A stretch of 64,000 bases of DNA from Microbacterium cremeum (GCF_015277855.1 NZ_CP063812.1:3224001-3288000); one strand, 5' to 3'. Positions 26,218 through 35,589 are shown, numbered from the stretch's first letter. Notes: generated by a model from the letters alone, not told the origin. Numbers and translations are program-made.

Positions 26218-27027
26218 CTATGCGTCGCGCCGGAGGACCACCGCCGCGGCGCCCGCCATCGCGACAGCCGGCCACGCGATCGTCACGAGCAGGTCGCGCC
26301 AGAAGTCGGCGTCGACCGCCTGCGCCGCGGCCAGGCCCGGACCCGACGACGCGAGCGTGTACAGGCTGACGTCCTGCACCCACTCGACCGGGATCGCGCC
26401 GAGCACCATCGGCACCACGAGCAGGAGGCCGAGCACGATCGCGATCGCACCGGCGCCGGCGCGCACGATCGCCCCGACGGCGAGCGCGAAGACGCTCAGG
26501 AGCGCCAGGAAGAGAGCACCGCCCAGGATCGGCAGCGCCACCTCCGTGCCGAACTCGGTGAACTCGACGGACTGGCCCATGCTCGCGAACGCCATCGAGC
26601 CCGTGACCGTGGCCGCGACGATGATCGCGAGGCCCACCACGAACGCGGTCGTGAAGAGGACGACCGCCTTCGCGAACAGCGCGGGCAGACGCCTCGGCAC
26701 GGCCGCGAACGTCGAGCGGATCATGCCGGTGCTGTATTCGCCGGTGATGAAGATCGCGCCCAGCACGCCGAACACCAGCTGCGTCAGGAAGATGCCGAAC
26801 GTGCCGAGCTGGCCGACCGTGATGGTCATCGCGAGCTCGTCGGGACTCGTGAGACCGCCGATCGCGAGGGCCGCGAGCAGGCTGATGCCCACCGACAGCA
26901 CGAACGCCGCGCCCAGCGACCAGTAGGTGGAGCGCAGGCTCCAGAACTTGATCCACTCCGAGCGCAGCACGCCGCCGAAGGCAACATCGCGGCCCAGCCG
27001 GGTGGGGGTGAGGGTCGTGGCGGTCAT
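26218..27027 (-). CDS. ABC-2 type transporter permease
   Basis: 269 residues with six hydrophobic segments, about 38-60 (LGAAFVLSVGISLLAALAIGG), 75-97, 115-140, 165-185, 190-215 and 240-262. The motif ITGEYSTGMIRSTFAAVPRR (about 93-112) is characteristic of ABC-2 permeases of the bacitracin/lantibiotic-export type. ATG 27027 overlaps the ATPase stop by 4 nt. It is the membrane part of the exporter encoded with the upstream ATPase and regulated, in all likelihood, by the downstream two-component pair. Confidence 0.9.
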   Translation of the reverse strand: MTATTLTPTRLGRDVAFGGVLRSEWIKFWSLRSTYWSLGAAFVLSVGISLLAALAIGGLTSPDELAMTITVGQLGTFGIFLTQLVFGVLGAIFITGEYSTGMIRSTFAAVPRRLPALFAKAVVLFTTAFVVGLAIIVAATVTGSMAFASMGQSVEFTEFGTEVALPILGGALFLALLSVFALAVGAIVRAGAGAIAIVLGLLLVVPMVLGAIPVEWVQDVSLYTLASSGPGLAAAQAVDADFWRDLLVTIAWPAVAMAGAAAVVLRRDA

Positions 27028-27935
27028 CGCGTGGTCTCCGTCCGGTACTCGACGGCGTCGACGGTGAGGGCCATGTAGGCCTCCTCGAGCGACGCGCGCT
27101 GTGGGGTCAGTTCATGCAGGGGGATGCCGGAGCCCACGGCGAGCTCGGCGATCCGGGCGGCAGCGAGGCCGGTGACCTCGGCGAGGTCGTGCTCGAGCGC
27201 GACGACCGTCGCACCCTCGGCCTGCAGCAGCGGGCTCAGGGCCGAGGCATCCGTCACCCGCACCCGCACGGTCTGCCGCGACGCGCCGTCGACCAGCTCG
27301 CCGATCGGCGTGTGGGCGAGCACCCGGCCACGGCCCAGCACGATGACGTCGTCGGCCGTCTGCGCCATCTCGCTCATGAGGTGCGACGAGAGGAAGATGG
27401 TCCGCCCCTCCGCGGCGAGCGCGCGCACCAGCTGACGCACCCACAGCACGCCCTCGGGGTCGAGGCCGTTGACCGGCTCGTCGAGGATCAGCGTGTGCGG
27501 GTCGCCGAGGAGCGCCGCCGCGATGCCGAGGCGCTGTCCCATGCCGAGCGAGAAGCCGCCCACGCGACGATCGGCCACCGAGCCGAGACCGGTGAGGTCG
27601 ATCACGGCCTGCACGCGGGAGTTCGGGATGCCGTGGGTCGCGGCGAGCGCGCGCAGGTGGGCCCGCGCCGAGCGGCCCGGGTGCACCGCCTTCGCGTCCA
27701 GCAGCACGCCCACCTCGGTGAGCGGCGCGGTCAGCTCGCGGTACGGGCGGCCGCCGACGGTCGCGGCGCCCGCGTCGGGGCGGTCGAGGCCCACGATCAT
27801 GCGCATCGTGGTGGACTTGCCGGCGCCGTTGGGGCCGAGAAAGCCCGTCACGGCGCCGGGACGCACCTCGAAGCTGATGTCGTCGACCGCCGTCTTGGCG
27901 CCGAAGCGCTTGGTCAGGTTCTGCACGGTGATCAT
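27024..27935 (-). CDS. ABC transporter ATP-binding protein (BcrA-like)
   Basis: 303 residues from ATG 27935. Walker A FLGPNGAGKSTTM (about 33-45), signature FSLGMGQRLGIA (about 133-144), Walker B LILDEPVNGLDPEG (about 152-165), H-loop FLSSHLMSEM (about 185). The C-terminal 80 residues form the accessory domain seen in BcrA-type ATPases. It is the first gene of an ATPase-permease-kinase-regulator operon, the usual make-up of antimicrobial-peptide or cell-envelope-stress resistance modules; the inducer is not known. Confidence 0.92.
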   Translation of the reverse strand: MITVQNLTKRFGAKTAVDDISFEVRPGAVTGFLGPNGAGKSTTMRMIVGLDRPDAGAATVGGRPYRELTAPLTEVGVLLDAKAVHPGRSARAHLRALAATHGIPNSRVQAVIDLTGLGSVADRRVGGFSLGMGQRLGIAAALLGDPHTLILDEPVNGLDPEGVLWVRQLVRALAAEGRTIFLSSHLMSEMAQTADDVIVLGRGRVLAHTPIGELVDGASRQTVRVRVTDASALSPLLQAEGATVVALEHDLAEVTGLAAARIAELAVGSGIPLHELTPQRASLEEAYMALTVDAVEYRTETTR

Positions 27936-28030
27936 GCGTTCCACGCTAGGAAGAGGCACCCGTCGTCCGCGTCGGAGCGGAGACCGATCTTCGCCGGCGC
28001 CGACGTCGTACCACGGTGCCATCGCGCGAC

Positions 28031-28063
28031 GATGCGGTGGCCCGGCAGTCGGGCCACCGCATC
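28031..28063 (-). terminator. Hairpin terminator of the GH43 operon
   Basis: GATGCGGTGGCCCG and CGGGCCACCGCATC pair perfectly over 14 bp around a 5-nt loop, beginning 7 nt after the stop of the first GH43 gene. No T tract. The remaining 95 nt up to the ATPase start hold the ATPase leader and nothing else I recognise. Confidence 0.75.
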
Positions 28064-28069
28064 ATCGAG

Positions 28070-31009
28070 TCAGCCGCAGGAGTGCGCCGCGAACTCCGCA
28101 TCCAGCGGGGCCGACACCGGTTCGCCGGACACCGTCGCGGTCGCCTCGCCGGTCACCGCGCCCGCCGCGATCGACGCCTGACGCGTCGTGAACGCGTACG
28201 ACGCCGACGTGTCGGCCGCGAGAGCGGAGACCGTCTTGGTGCCGAACGGGGTGGCCAGGGTCAGCGACACCGGCACGTCCTCGTCGTTCGAGACCCGGAC
28301 CGTCAGCACCGTCTTGCCCACGACGCACCGCGCGCCGGTCGTGATCGACACGTCCAGCGTCGGTTCCGGCGCCTTCAGCACCCCGAGGCGTGCCAGCTGC
28401 AGGCTGAGCGCACGCTCGGGCGCGTCGATCTGGTTCTGCGTCCCGACGGCCCCGGCGCTCACCGCTTCGGCATCGGCGAGCAGCTCTTCGAGCTCCGCCC
28501 ACTCCGCCTCGGGGTAGTCGGCCGCCTCGAGCGTGCCGGCGTGCGCGATCGCGGCATCCAGGTCGCTCTTGTCGAGCGGGAGGCCCTGCGACGTCAGCGT
28601 GTCGCTGAGCAGGTAGTGGTCGAAGTCGACGTGCCCGCCCGTCTGCTGCGTCGCGTACGAGAACAGCCCGACACGGTGCCCCATGAAGTGGGTCAGCGTG
28701 CCGTCCAGGGTCTGCGGCCCGACCCGGTTGCCGAGCTGCTGCCACGTCACGCCGTCGAGGCTGTAGAAGAAGGTCGTCCACAGCTGCCCGGCCGGGCTCG
28801 CGAAGTCGAGATCCGCCTTCAGATGCACCTCCGTCGCACCGCCCAGGTCGGCCGTCGTCCCCGGGAGGAACGTCTCGACCGCCGCCTGGTCGATCGTCGC
28901 GGGGAACGGCTGGACGCGGTTGACGACGCCGACCGTGTCGACCCCGTTCACCCGCTTGACCGCGACGTAGGAGAAGCCGCGGTTGTAGGCCGCGAGGCCC
29001 GCCACGTCGCCGTCCTTCATGCCCGAGATGTCGAGCTTCGTCTCGGCGGACTGCCGCGGCCCGAAGGTGCGCTGCGACAGCGTGTTGCGCGCCTCCTCGA
29101 GGAACGTGACCTCGTCGTCGTTCGCGAGCTTGAGATGCTTGTACGTCCCGGTGACCACCTTGCCCGAGGTGAGCCGCAGCCACCCGTCCCGGTCGGTCAG
29201 CGACCAGTACCGGTTGTCGGGCGCGTGGTTCCACTCCCACGGCAGCGCGAGACGCGAGCCGTTCGGGGCGATCTCGTCGGGATGCGCCAGCTCGGTGGTG
29301 AGCGGACGCCCTTTCAGCGAGACGTCATCGACGAGGAAGTCCATGAGGTGCGTGTCGGGGGCGGCCTGCGCGTTGGCATTGCTCGTCCACGGCGTCTCGA
29401 CGAAGATCCTCATCGACGACAGGCTCTGCGAAGCCGGGACCGTGAAGCTGCCCGTGATCGTCGCCCACTGGCCCCGGGTCGCGGTGACGCTGGCGAGGTT
29501 CGTGAACGTGCTGCTGCCGTACCGCGCGGTGACGAGGAACTGCTTCGTCGCCGGGCTCGCGGGGTTGACGTACTTCACCTTGGCGGAGATGTCATAGGTG
29601 ACGTGGTGCTGCACCTTGCCGGTGACGTCCTGCGCAGGACCCGATCCGGTCGTGGTGCGGCCCGACGCGAGCAGCGAGCCGGCGCCGGTCGCGGCATCCG
29701 TCGACGCCGTCAGCGTCGCCGTGTCGTTCACCGTCCAGCCCTCGGTGCCGTTCTCGAACCCGGGGTTGGCGAGCAGCTCGACACCCAGCAACGACTCGTC
29801 GACGTCCGGCGGAGCCGGGATCGTCCACTGCTCGTCCATGTACGCGCGGTGCGGAGCGTCGTTGTCGAAGTCGTCCGAGACCACCACGCTCTTCTGCCGC
29901 TCGTACAGCTCCTGCTCGGGGCTGAGCCGGATGGGGTTGTCGAACGCGCCGTTCACGGGCACCGAGCCGGCATTGCCGAACGTCGGCCAGCCGTCCGACC
30001 ACGTGGCCGGGATCAGCGCCGGGATGCGCCCGATCGGGAAGGTGTCGCGGAAGAACATGCCCCACCAGTCGGTGCCGCCGTCCTCGCGGGCGATCGGCAC
30101 CAGGCTCCCCTGCGCGAACCCGTTGGAGTTCAGCACGCCGCGCGCCTCGTACGGGTTGCTGCCGTCGCCCGTCGCGTGACGCCCGAGCAGCTCGTCGGAG
30201 CGGAAGAGCACGACCTGGCGCCCCTGGCCCGACGGCCACGTGATGATGACGATGTAGTACTTGCCGTCGATGTACTGCACCTGCGCGCCCTCGAAGAGCC
30301 CGCCGAGGAACGGCGACCCGGGATAGTCGGAGGTCCGCAGGATCTGCGGGTACTCGGCCACCACGGTCTTCATGTCGCTGCTCAGCTTCACGGCGCTGGT
30401 CGACCCGGACCCGTAGAAGATGTACGGCGTCCCGTCGACGTCGAAGAACAGCGAAGGGTCATGGAACGCGCGTCCCAGCGGGATCCGCTCCCAGGAGCCT
30501 TCGTCGATGTCGTCCGTCACGTAGATGTAGGAGCCGCCGAGGTTGTTCGTGTTGAACGCGACGTACCACTTCCCGTCGTGGTACCGCAACGACGACGCCC
30601 ACTGACCCTGCCCGTACGAGCTCTGCCCGTTGCGCAGCGAGAACGCGTCGCTGATGTCGGCCCGATCGAACACGTAGTTGACGATCTCCCAGTTCACCAG
30701 GTCGTACGACTTCATGATCGGCGCACCCGGGCTCAAGTGCATCGTCGTGCTGATCATGTAGTAGAGGTCGCGCCCCTCGTCGTTGTCGGACGCAGGCACG
30801 CGCTCCACCGACACGTCGGGGACATCGGCGTTCAGCAGCGGCACGGTGTACGTGCCGTCACCCTTGTCGGTCGACGTGAAGCCCGAGTCGGGCTGCCACG
30901 TCTCAGCCGCCTGCGAGGGCGGGGCGGCGAGCAGCAGCGCGGCGGCGACGGCGGCCGCGCTCGCCAGGGCGAGCGGCCGCATCGCGCGGAGGGCGGATGT
31001 CGTAGGCAC
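28070..31009 (-). CDS. Secreted GH43 beta-xylosidase/arabinofuranosidase-like enzyme with nested CBM and FIVAR domain
   Basis: 979 residues; GTG start with GAGGAGGAACC leader. Signal peptide 1-34 ends PPSQA. GH43 five-blade propeller about 38-385: ADVPDVSVERV (base Asp), FHDPSLFFDVDG (pKa Asp), LFEGAQVQYIDGKYY (acid Glu). A CBM4/9-like domain (about 411-566) interrupts the start of the C-terminal xylosidase jelly roll, which resumes at LPWEWNHAPDNRYWSL (about 586-796). Then a FIVAR-like helical segment (about 803-876) and the shared terminal module (about 883-979, one Cys near each end). It probably removes xylose or arabinose from extracellular hemicellulose or arabinan. Last gene of its operon. 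Confidence 0.9.
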   Translation of the reverse strand: MPTTSALRAMRPLALASAAAVAAALLLAAPPSQAAETWQPDSGFTSTDKGDGTYTVPLLNADVPDVSVERVPASDNDEGRDLYYMISTTMHLSPGAPIMKSYDLVNWEIVNYVFDRADISDAFSLRNGQSSYGQGQWASSLRYHDGKWYVAFNTNNLGGSYIYVTDDIDEGSWERIPLGRAFHDPSLFFDVDGTPYIFYGSGSTSAVKLSSDMKTVVAEYPQILRTSDYPGSPFLGGLFEGAQVQYIDGKYYIVIITWPSGQGRQVVLFRSDELLGRHATGDGSNPYEARGVLNSNGFAQGSLVPIAREDGGTDWWGMFFRDTFPIGRIPALIPATWSDGWPTFGNAGSVPVNGAFDNPIRLSPEQELYERQKSVVVSDDFDNDAPHRAYMDEQWTIPAPPDVDESLLGVELLANPGFENGTEGWTVNDTATLTASTDAATGAGSLLASGRTTTGSGPAQDVTGKVQHHVTYDISAKVKYVNPASPATKQFLVTARYGSSTFTNLASVTATRGQWATITGSFTVPASQSLSSMRIFVETPWTSNANAQAAPDTHLMDFLVDDVSLKGRPLTTELAHPDEIAPNGSRLALPWEWNHAPDNRYWSLTDRDGWLRLTSGKVVTGTYKHLKLANDDEVTFLEEARNTLSQRTFGPRQSAETKLDISGMKDGDVAGLAAYNRGFSYVAVKRVNGVDTVGVVNRVQPFPATIDQAAVETFLPGTTADLGGATEVHLKADLDFASPAGQLWTTFFYSLDGVTWQQLGNRVGPQTLDGTLTHFMGHRVGLFSYATQQTGGHVDFDHYLLSDTLTSQGLPLDKSDLDAAIAHAGTLEAADYPEAEWAELEELLADAEAVSAGAVGTQNQIDAPERALSLQLARLGVLKAPEPTLDVSITTGARCVVGKTVLTVRVSNDEDVPVSLTLATPFGTKTVSALAADTSASYAFTTRQASIAAGAVTGEATATVSGEPVSAPLDAEFAAHSCG

Positions 31010-31038
31010 GGTTCCTCCTCAGTCCCTCGGACCGCCGG

Positions 31039-31659
31039 TCACTGTGCGTCTTCCCACAGGGTCAGGGTGAGCGTCGCGGAGTAGCTGCCGGGTGCGACGT
31101 CGCGCGGGGTCTTCAGGTACAGGTCGGCGTTGGCGTTCCAGGTGCCGACGGCGCGCGCCTGACCGGAGTCGAGCGCCAGCGAGAGGAGTTCCTCGCCGGC
31201 GAGTCCCACGTTGTTGGGGCCCTCGTCGAAGACGGTGCCGACCTCCGGCCCTTCGGCGACCTGTCCGTCGTCCACGGTGAGCAGACGCGGGACCCAGCCC
31301 AGGTGCTCCGGTCCGATCTCGGGCACCCCGGGCGCCGAGAACGACGACGACTGACCCGTGATGTACCACGACAGGTCGGACGGCACCTCCTCGCGGTCGT
31401 CCGAGACCGTCACCGTCGGGAGCAGTCCCGTGAACTCTCGGAGCTCCGGGTCCGTGGAGTCGACCTCGGTGAGGCCGGTCGCGTTCGCCGCGACCGACAT
31501 CGTCAGGGCGCCCACGGGCGGCAGCGCCTCGATGTCGACGCTCACCTGGACGTCGTCGTCGCCGAGCTCGTCGGCGACCGCGGCACCGGCGGCGCCCAGC
31601 AGCAGCATCCCGCCGAGCACGCCCGCTGCCGTGCGGACGAGGGTTCCGTTGGTCTTCAT
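31039..31659 (-). CDS. Small secreted protein of unknown function
   Basis: 206 residues. Signal peptide about 1-29 (VRTAAGVLGGMLLLGAAGAAVA, cleavage near ADE). The mature part is acidic, rich in beta-prone segments, and ends YSATLTLTLWEDAQ, reminiscent of the final strand of WxL-type or Ig-like cell-surface domains, but no second WxL is present. No Cys. It lies between the two GH43 genes on the same strand, with 29 nt to the downstream one. It may help hold the enzymes or substrate at the surface; this is a guess from position. Confidence 0.7.
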   Translation of the reverse strand: MKTNGTLVRTAAGVLGGMLLLGAAGAAVADELGDDDVQVSVDIEALPPVGALTMSVAANATGLTEVDSTDPELREFTGLLPTVTVSDDREEVPSDLSWYITGQSSSFSAPGVPEIGPEHLGWVPRLLTVDDGQVAEGPEVGTVFDEGPNNVGLAGEELLSLALDSGQARAVGTWNANADLYLKTPRDVAPGSYSATLTLTLWEDAQ

Positions 31660-31742
31660 GCGTTCTTCTCTCTTCCCGGCGGGCGACGTCGCCGCGCCGT
31701 ATCGCTGTGCAGCCGGACCATCCGGCCGTCATCGGTTCGGGG

Positions 31743-31783
31743 GCCCGGGGTGGCGGTCCGCGCTGCGGACCGCCACCCCGGGC
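31743..31783 (-). terminator. Strong hairpin after the second GH43 gene
   Basis: GCCCGGGGTGGCGGTCCGC and its exact complement form a 19-bp stem with a 3-nt GCT loop, 8 nt past the GH43 stop. It may end most transcripts, or partially attenuate expression of the small secreted protein and the GH43 gene downstream; 31660-31742 shows only a Shine-Dalgarno-like AAGAGAG and no convincing promoter. Confidence 0.72.
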
Positions 31784-31791
31784 GGGTGTTC

Positions 31792-34218
31792 TCAGCCGCA
31801 GCTGTGCGCCGCGTACGGCGCGGGCACGACAGCCGAGACCTGCTCGCCGGCGACCGTGGCGGTCGCCGTCACCTCCGCGGCTCCTGCCGGAGCGGCGGTG
31901 AGACGCGTCGTGAAGGCGTTCGACACGGACTTGCCCGCACCGACCGTCACCGACGTCTTCGTGCCGTAGGCGGTCGAGACCGAGACCGAGACCGGCACGT
32001 CCTCGCCGTTGGAGACCTTCACCGTGAGCACCGACTTGCCGGCGACGCACCGCGACGCGGCCTCGGCGGTCACGTCGAGCGTCGGCGCGCTCGCCTGGGC
32101 GAACGACCACGTGTCGAGCTCGAACAGGTCGCCGCTGCCGCCGCGGTACGTGAAGAAGAGGTCCTGCGTGCCCGTCGCGCCGTTCAGCGCGCCGGTCAGC
32201 TCGGTCCACTCCCCGACGGTTCCGCTCACCGGGATCGTGCCGATGACCGCACCGGTCTCGCTCCCCGTGCGGACGTCGATCGCGCCGCCGGCCTGCAGCG
32301 GCTTGACCTTCACCGTGACGGATGCCGCACCGGCGTCGCCGAAGGCCACGGCCGACAGCCCGGTCCAGTCACCGTTGTCGATGTCCTTCACGACGAGGTT
32401 CGCAGCGGCCGGACCGAACTGCGTCGAGCCGCCGTCGATCTTCTGCGTCGCGATGCCCTTGCTCCAGCCGAACGTCTCGGCCTCGAACGTGCGGAACGGA
32501 TCGAAGTCGCGCACCTGGTCCACGCCGGCGTAGTCGCCGACGACCTGCTGGATGGTGCCGTCCTCGTTGAACGTCATCTCCTGGATGTGCGGGCTGCGGT
32601 AGCCCTGCGTGGTGTTCCCGTTGATGCGCTTGTTCAGGGTCGGGGCGTGGTAGGTGAAGTAGTACTTGCCCTCGAACTCGAACACCGACTGGTGGTTGTT
32701 GCCGCCCGTGCCCGCGCCGAAGAACTGCGACTGGTTCGGGAAGAGCAGACCGACGTACTTCTCCTTCGGGAAGTTCGTGGGGCTGTCCGACATCAGGTAC
32801 GGGATCTGCCCGCCACCGGGGTATCCGGGAAGCGGCGTCTGGTTGCCTCCGAAGTCGTTCCCGCCGAAGTGCGACGAGTAGCTGAGGTAGTACCTGCCCT
32901 CGCGCTCGAAGACGTGCGCGGCCTCGAACGAGACGGGGGTGTCGACGACCATCGCCGAGCCCTGCGTGTTCACCATGTCGTCGGCGAGCTCGATGACGCG
33001 GATGTTCTTCGGGTTGTTGTACCGCTCGGCCGCCGGCATGCTCGTCGAGGCCGGACCGCCACCGAAGTAGAGGTAGGGCGTGCCGTCCGTGTCGACGAAC
33101 GGGGCGGGGTCGAACTTCCACGCGACGGCCTCGGCGCCCGGCGTGGAGCCGTTGATGAGCGTGCTCGTGCGCTCGCTCTTCCACGGTCCCAGCGGGCTCT
33201 CACCCGTGATGACGTTGCTCGAACCGCCGCCGTTGGCGTAGTAGAGGAAGTACTTCTCCTCGCCGTTCACGACCTTCTTCGCGAAGCCCGGAGCCCACGA
33301 GTTGCTCGTGAACGGGGCGATGCCCTGGGGTCCGGCCACCTGGATCTCGCCGTGGTCGGTCCAGTTCACGAGGTCCTCGGATGAGATCAGCGTGATCTGG
33401 TTGATATTGCCGTAGTTGATCTGCGGCGAGACGCCCGTCACGGGGTCGGGCATGTACCCCTGCGTGTCGTTCGTCATGAACATGTAGACGCGGCCGTCCT
33501 CGGCGTAGCCGAACCCGTCGGCGCCGAACTTGTGGCCGATCAGCGGGTTGTGCTCGCCGGGCAGCTTGCCGACGACCTCGATGGTCTTCGACGGCGGCGG
33601 GGGCGGCGGCGCTCCGACGAGCGACACGTCGTCGACGACGAAGTCCATGAGGTGCGTGTTCGGATCGGCCGAAGGAGTGCTCGTCCACGGCGTCTCGATG
33701 AACAGTCGGGCCGTCGCGGTGCTCTGGCCGGCGGGGATCGTGAAGGTCGAGTTGATGTAGCCCCACTGACCGCGGGCGGGCGTGGTGCTGCCGAGGTTCG
33801 TGTAGGTGCCGCCCCCGTAGTGCATGGTCGCGAAGAACTGCTTGGTGGCCGGGCTGCTCGCGTTGTCGTACTTCACCCGCGCCTTGATCGTGTAGGTCTG
33901 GCCGGACTGCACCTTGCCGGTCAGATCCTGCATGGGGCCGGAGCCGGTCGTGGTGCGGCCGGTGACCTTCACCGCGGACGCGCCGGCGTACGCGTCGTCC
34001 ACGATCGAGAGCGTGCCCCCGTCGGCGGCGTTGCCGTTGTTCACGAACCAGCCTTCCAGTCCGCTCTCGAAGCCGCCGTTCACGATGAGCTCTTCGTCGG
34101 CGGCTGTCGCCGGCATCGCGAGCCCGCTGACGATGAGCGCCGTGGCGGTCACCGCGGCGCCCAGCACGCCGGCCATCCGGCGGCGTCTGGCCGCGGGACG
34201 GATCATCTCCTTGGTCAA
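31792..34218 (-). CDS. Secreted GH43 arabinofuranosidase/arabinanase-like enzyme with CBM4/9-like and CBM6-like domains
   Basis: 808 residues. TTG 34218 is chosen because it carries the same GAGGAGGAACC leader as the other GH43 gene; ATG 34206 is too close to a second AAGGAG. Signal peptide about 1-39 (ends MPATA). CBM4/9-like 42-200, proline linker APPPPPPS, GH43 propeller about 210-570 (HNPLIGHKFGADGFGYAEDGRVYMF; WKFDPAPFVDTDGTPYLYFGG; SFEAAHVFEREGRYYLSYS with acid Glu), CBM6-like about 575-710 (TFEAETFGWSKG), then the shared terminal module 712-808 with Cys near both ends. Likely acts outside the cell on arabinan or arabinoxylan. First gene after the promoter at 34360. Confidence 0.9.
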   Translation of the reverse strand: MTKEMIRPAARRRRMAGVLGAAVTATALIVSGLAMPATAADEELIVNGGFESGLEGWFVNNGNAADGGTLSIVDDAYAGASAVKVTGRTTTGSGPMQDLTGKVQSGQTYTIKARVKYDNASSPATKQFFATMHYGGGTYTNLGSTTPARGQWGYINSTFTIPAGQSTATARLFIETPWTSTPSADPNTHLMDFVVDDVSLVGAPPPPPPSKTIEVVGKLPGEHNPLIGHKFGADGFGYAEDGRVYMFMTNDTQGYMPDPVTGVSPQINYGNINQITLISSEDLVNWTDHGEIQVAGPQGIAPFTSNSWAPGFAKKVVNGEEKYFLYYANGGGSSNVITGESPLGPWKSERTSTLINGSTPGAEAVAWKFDPAPFVDTDGTPYLYFGGGPASTSMPAAERYNNPKNIRVIELADDMVNTQGSAMVVDTPVSFEAAHVFEREGRYYLSYSSHFGGNDFGGNQTPLPGYPGGGQIPYLMSDSPTNFPKEKYVGLLFPNQSQFFGAGTGGNNHQSVFEFEGKYYFTYHAPTLNKRINGNTTQGYRSPHIQEMTFNEDGTIQQVVGDYAGVDQVRDFDPFRTFEAETFGWSKGIATQKIDGGSTQFGPAAANLVVKDIDNGDWTGLSAVAFGDAGAASVTVKVKPLQAGGAIDVRTGSETGAVIGTIPVSGTVGEWTELTGALNGATGTQDLFFTYRGGSGDLFELDTWSFAQASAPTLDVTAEAASRCVAGKSVLTVKVSNGEDVPVSVSVSTAYGTKTSVTVGAGKSVSNAFTTRLTAAPAGAAEVTATATVAGEQVSAVVPAPYAAHSCG

Positions 34219-34230
34219 GGTTCCTCCTCA

Positions 34231-34242
34231 TTGATCGATCAA
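34231..34242. promoter_or_regulatory. Perfect 12-bp palindrome TTGATCGATCAA next to the GH43 ribosome site
   Basis: Sits immediately upstream of the GAGGAGG ribosome site. An 11/12 copy, TTTATCGATCAA, lies at 38665-38676 in the promoter of the third GH43 gene. It could be a second operator in this regulon. The rest of the 303-nt gap 34219-34521 holds the promoter and operator listed next and the LacI leader. Confidence 0.5.
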
Positions 34243-34359
34243 CCTTGGTCCGCCTGCACCACGTACAGACATGGGAAGCGAGTGGGCCGATGGGCGACCC
34301 GAGCTTTCGGCGTGCGTGAGCACGGCTGCGTGCACGGCATCCGATGGGCGGACGCTTGC

Positions 34360-34388
34360 ATGTTAGCGGTCACAGAATGAGCCCGCAA
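34360..34388 (-). promoter_or_regulatory. GH43 operon promoter with LacI-type operator TGTTAGCGGTCACA
   Basis: Minus strand: -35 TTGCGG (34388-34383), 17-nt spacer, -10 TAACAT (34365-34360). The operator TGTTAGCGGTCACA at 34361-34374 has LacI-family symmetry (central CG, TGT...ACA ends) and overlaps the -10. The same arrangement occurs at 38682-38711. Repression by the adjacent divergent LacI protein is the simplest reading. Confidence 0.68.
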
Positions 34389-34521
34389 GAGATCTCGCCC
34401 AAGTCCTGTTCGCGCTATCACGACAGCACCGCGTGTGCACGCCGCACTCTGTGCCGCATGCGGGACCCTCCCCCGCGGATAGAGTCGCTGTAGCCCACCG
34501 GCTCAGATCGAACAGACGCGG

Positions 34522-35589
34522 ATGGAACGACCACAGATCCCGCACGCCCGCACGCACGTCACGATGCAGGACGTCGCCCAGAAGGCAGGCGTCTCGGCGC
34601 AGACCGTGTCGAACGTCGTCAACGGACGCACCGAACGCGTCGGCGCCGAGACCATCGACCGCGTCACGAAGGTCATCGACGAGCTCGGGTACCGCCTCAA
34701 CCAGGCGGCCCGCTCGCTCCGCAGGGGCACGACCGGGATCGTCGGACTCGGGGTGCCGGTCCTCGCGTCGGAGTACTACGGCGAGCTCGCCGAGCGCCTG
34801 TCGCACCGGTTCCGAGAGAGCGGCATCCGTCTCGTGACCGAGAACACCGGCGGCGCGATGACCGCCGAGGTCGAGTCGCTCGCAGCATCGCACCTCGAGA
34901 CGTACGACGGGTTCATCCTCGCGATCGCCGCGAGCGAGTCGGCCGATCTCGACCGTTTCCACCCGACGACGCCGATCGTGCTCCTCGGCGAGCGCGCCGT
35001 GCCGACGCGGTTCGACCACGTGCTGATGGACAACATCGGCGGCGGGGCCCTGGCGACGGGGCACCTGCTCGACCGCGGCGCCCGCGCCGTCGTCGCGCTG
35101 GGCGGATCGAACGCCGGGAGCCCCTCGGTGCAGACGCTGCGCACACAGGGTTACGTCACGGCGCACCGCGAGCGCGGGGCACCGGTGCGATCCGACCTCA
35201 TCGTGAACGCCGGGCTCCACCTCCCGGACGGCTACGAGGCGATGTCGCGGGTCATCGCCGACGGCACCGAGTTCGACGCGGTCTTCGCCTTCACCGATGC
35301 CAGCGCACTCGGCGCGCTGCGCGCGCTCGCCGATCACGGCATCCGTGTGCCCCACGACGTGCAGGTGGTGGGATTCGACGACGTCCGCGAGAGCGCGTAC
35401 AGCGTGCCCCGGCTGACGACGGTCGACCCCGACAACGACGCGATGGCCGACGAGATCGTCCGGATCATGCTCGCCCGTCTGCAGGCCCGCACTCCGGGCC
35501 CCGGAGGCGCCGCTGCCGGCGTCGCCGGCGAGGAGCCCGTGCGACGCGTCATGCCGACGAGGCTCATCGTGCGGGAATCGACCCGCTGA
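34522..35589 (+). CDS. LacI-family repressor of the GH43 (arabinan/arabinoxylan) genes
   Basis: 355 residues. LacI HTH at about 15-60: TMQDVAQKAGVSAQTVSNVVNG, then the hinge LNQAARSLRRG. The effector-binding periplasmic-binding-like domain follows, with FTDASALGALRALADHG and VVGFDDVRESAYSVPRLTTV. ATG 34522 is used; ATG 34564 would remove part of the N-terminal tail only. It is divergent from one GH43 operon and convergent with the third GH43 gene, and both carry the same operator in their promoters, so it most likely controls both. Inducer probably an arabinose- or xylose-containing oligosaccharide. Confidence 0.9.
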   Translation: MERPQIPHARTHVTMQDVAQKAGVSAQTVSNVVNGRTERVGAETIDRVTKVIDELGYRLNQAARSLRRGTTGIVGLGVPVLASEYYGELAERLSHRFRESGIRLVTENTGGAMTAEVESLAASHLETYDGFILAIAASESADLDRFHPTTPIVLLGERAVPTRFDHVLMDNIGGGALATGHLLDRGARAVVALGGSNAGSPSVQTLRTQGYVTAHRERGAPVRSDLIVNAGLHLPDGYEAMSRVIADGTEFDAVFAFTDASALGALRALADHGIRVPHDVQVVGFDDVRESAYSVPRLTTVDPDNDAMADEIVRIMLARLQARTPGPGGAAAGVAGEEPVRRVMPTRLIVRESTR

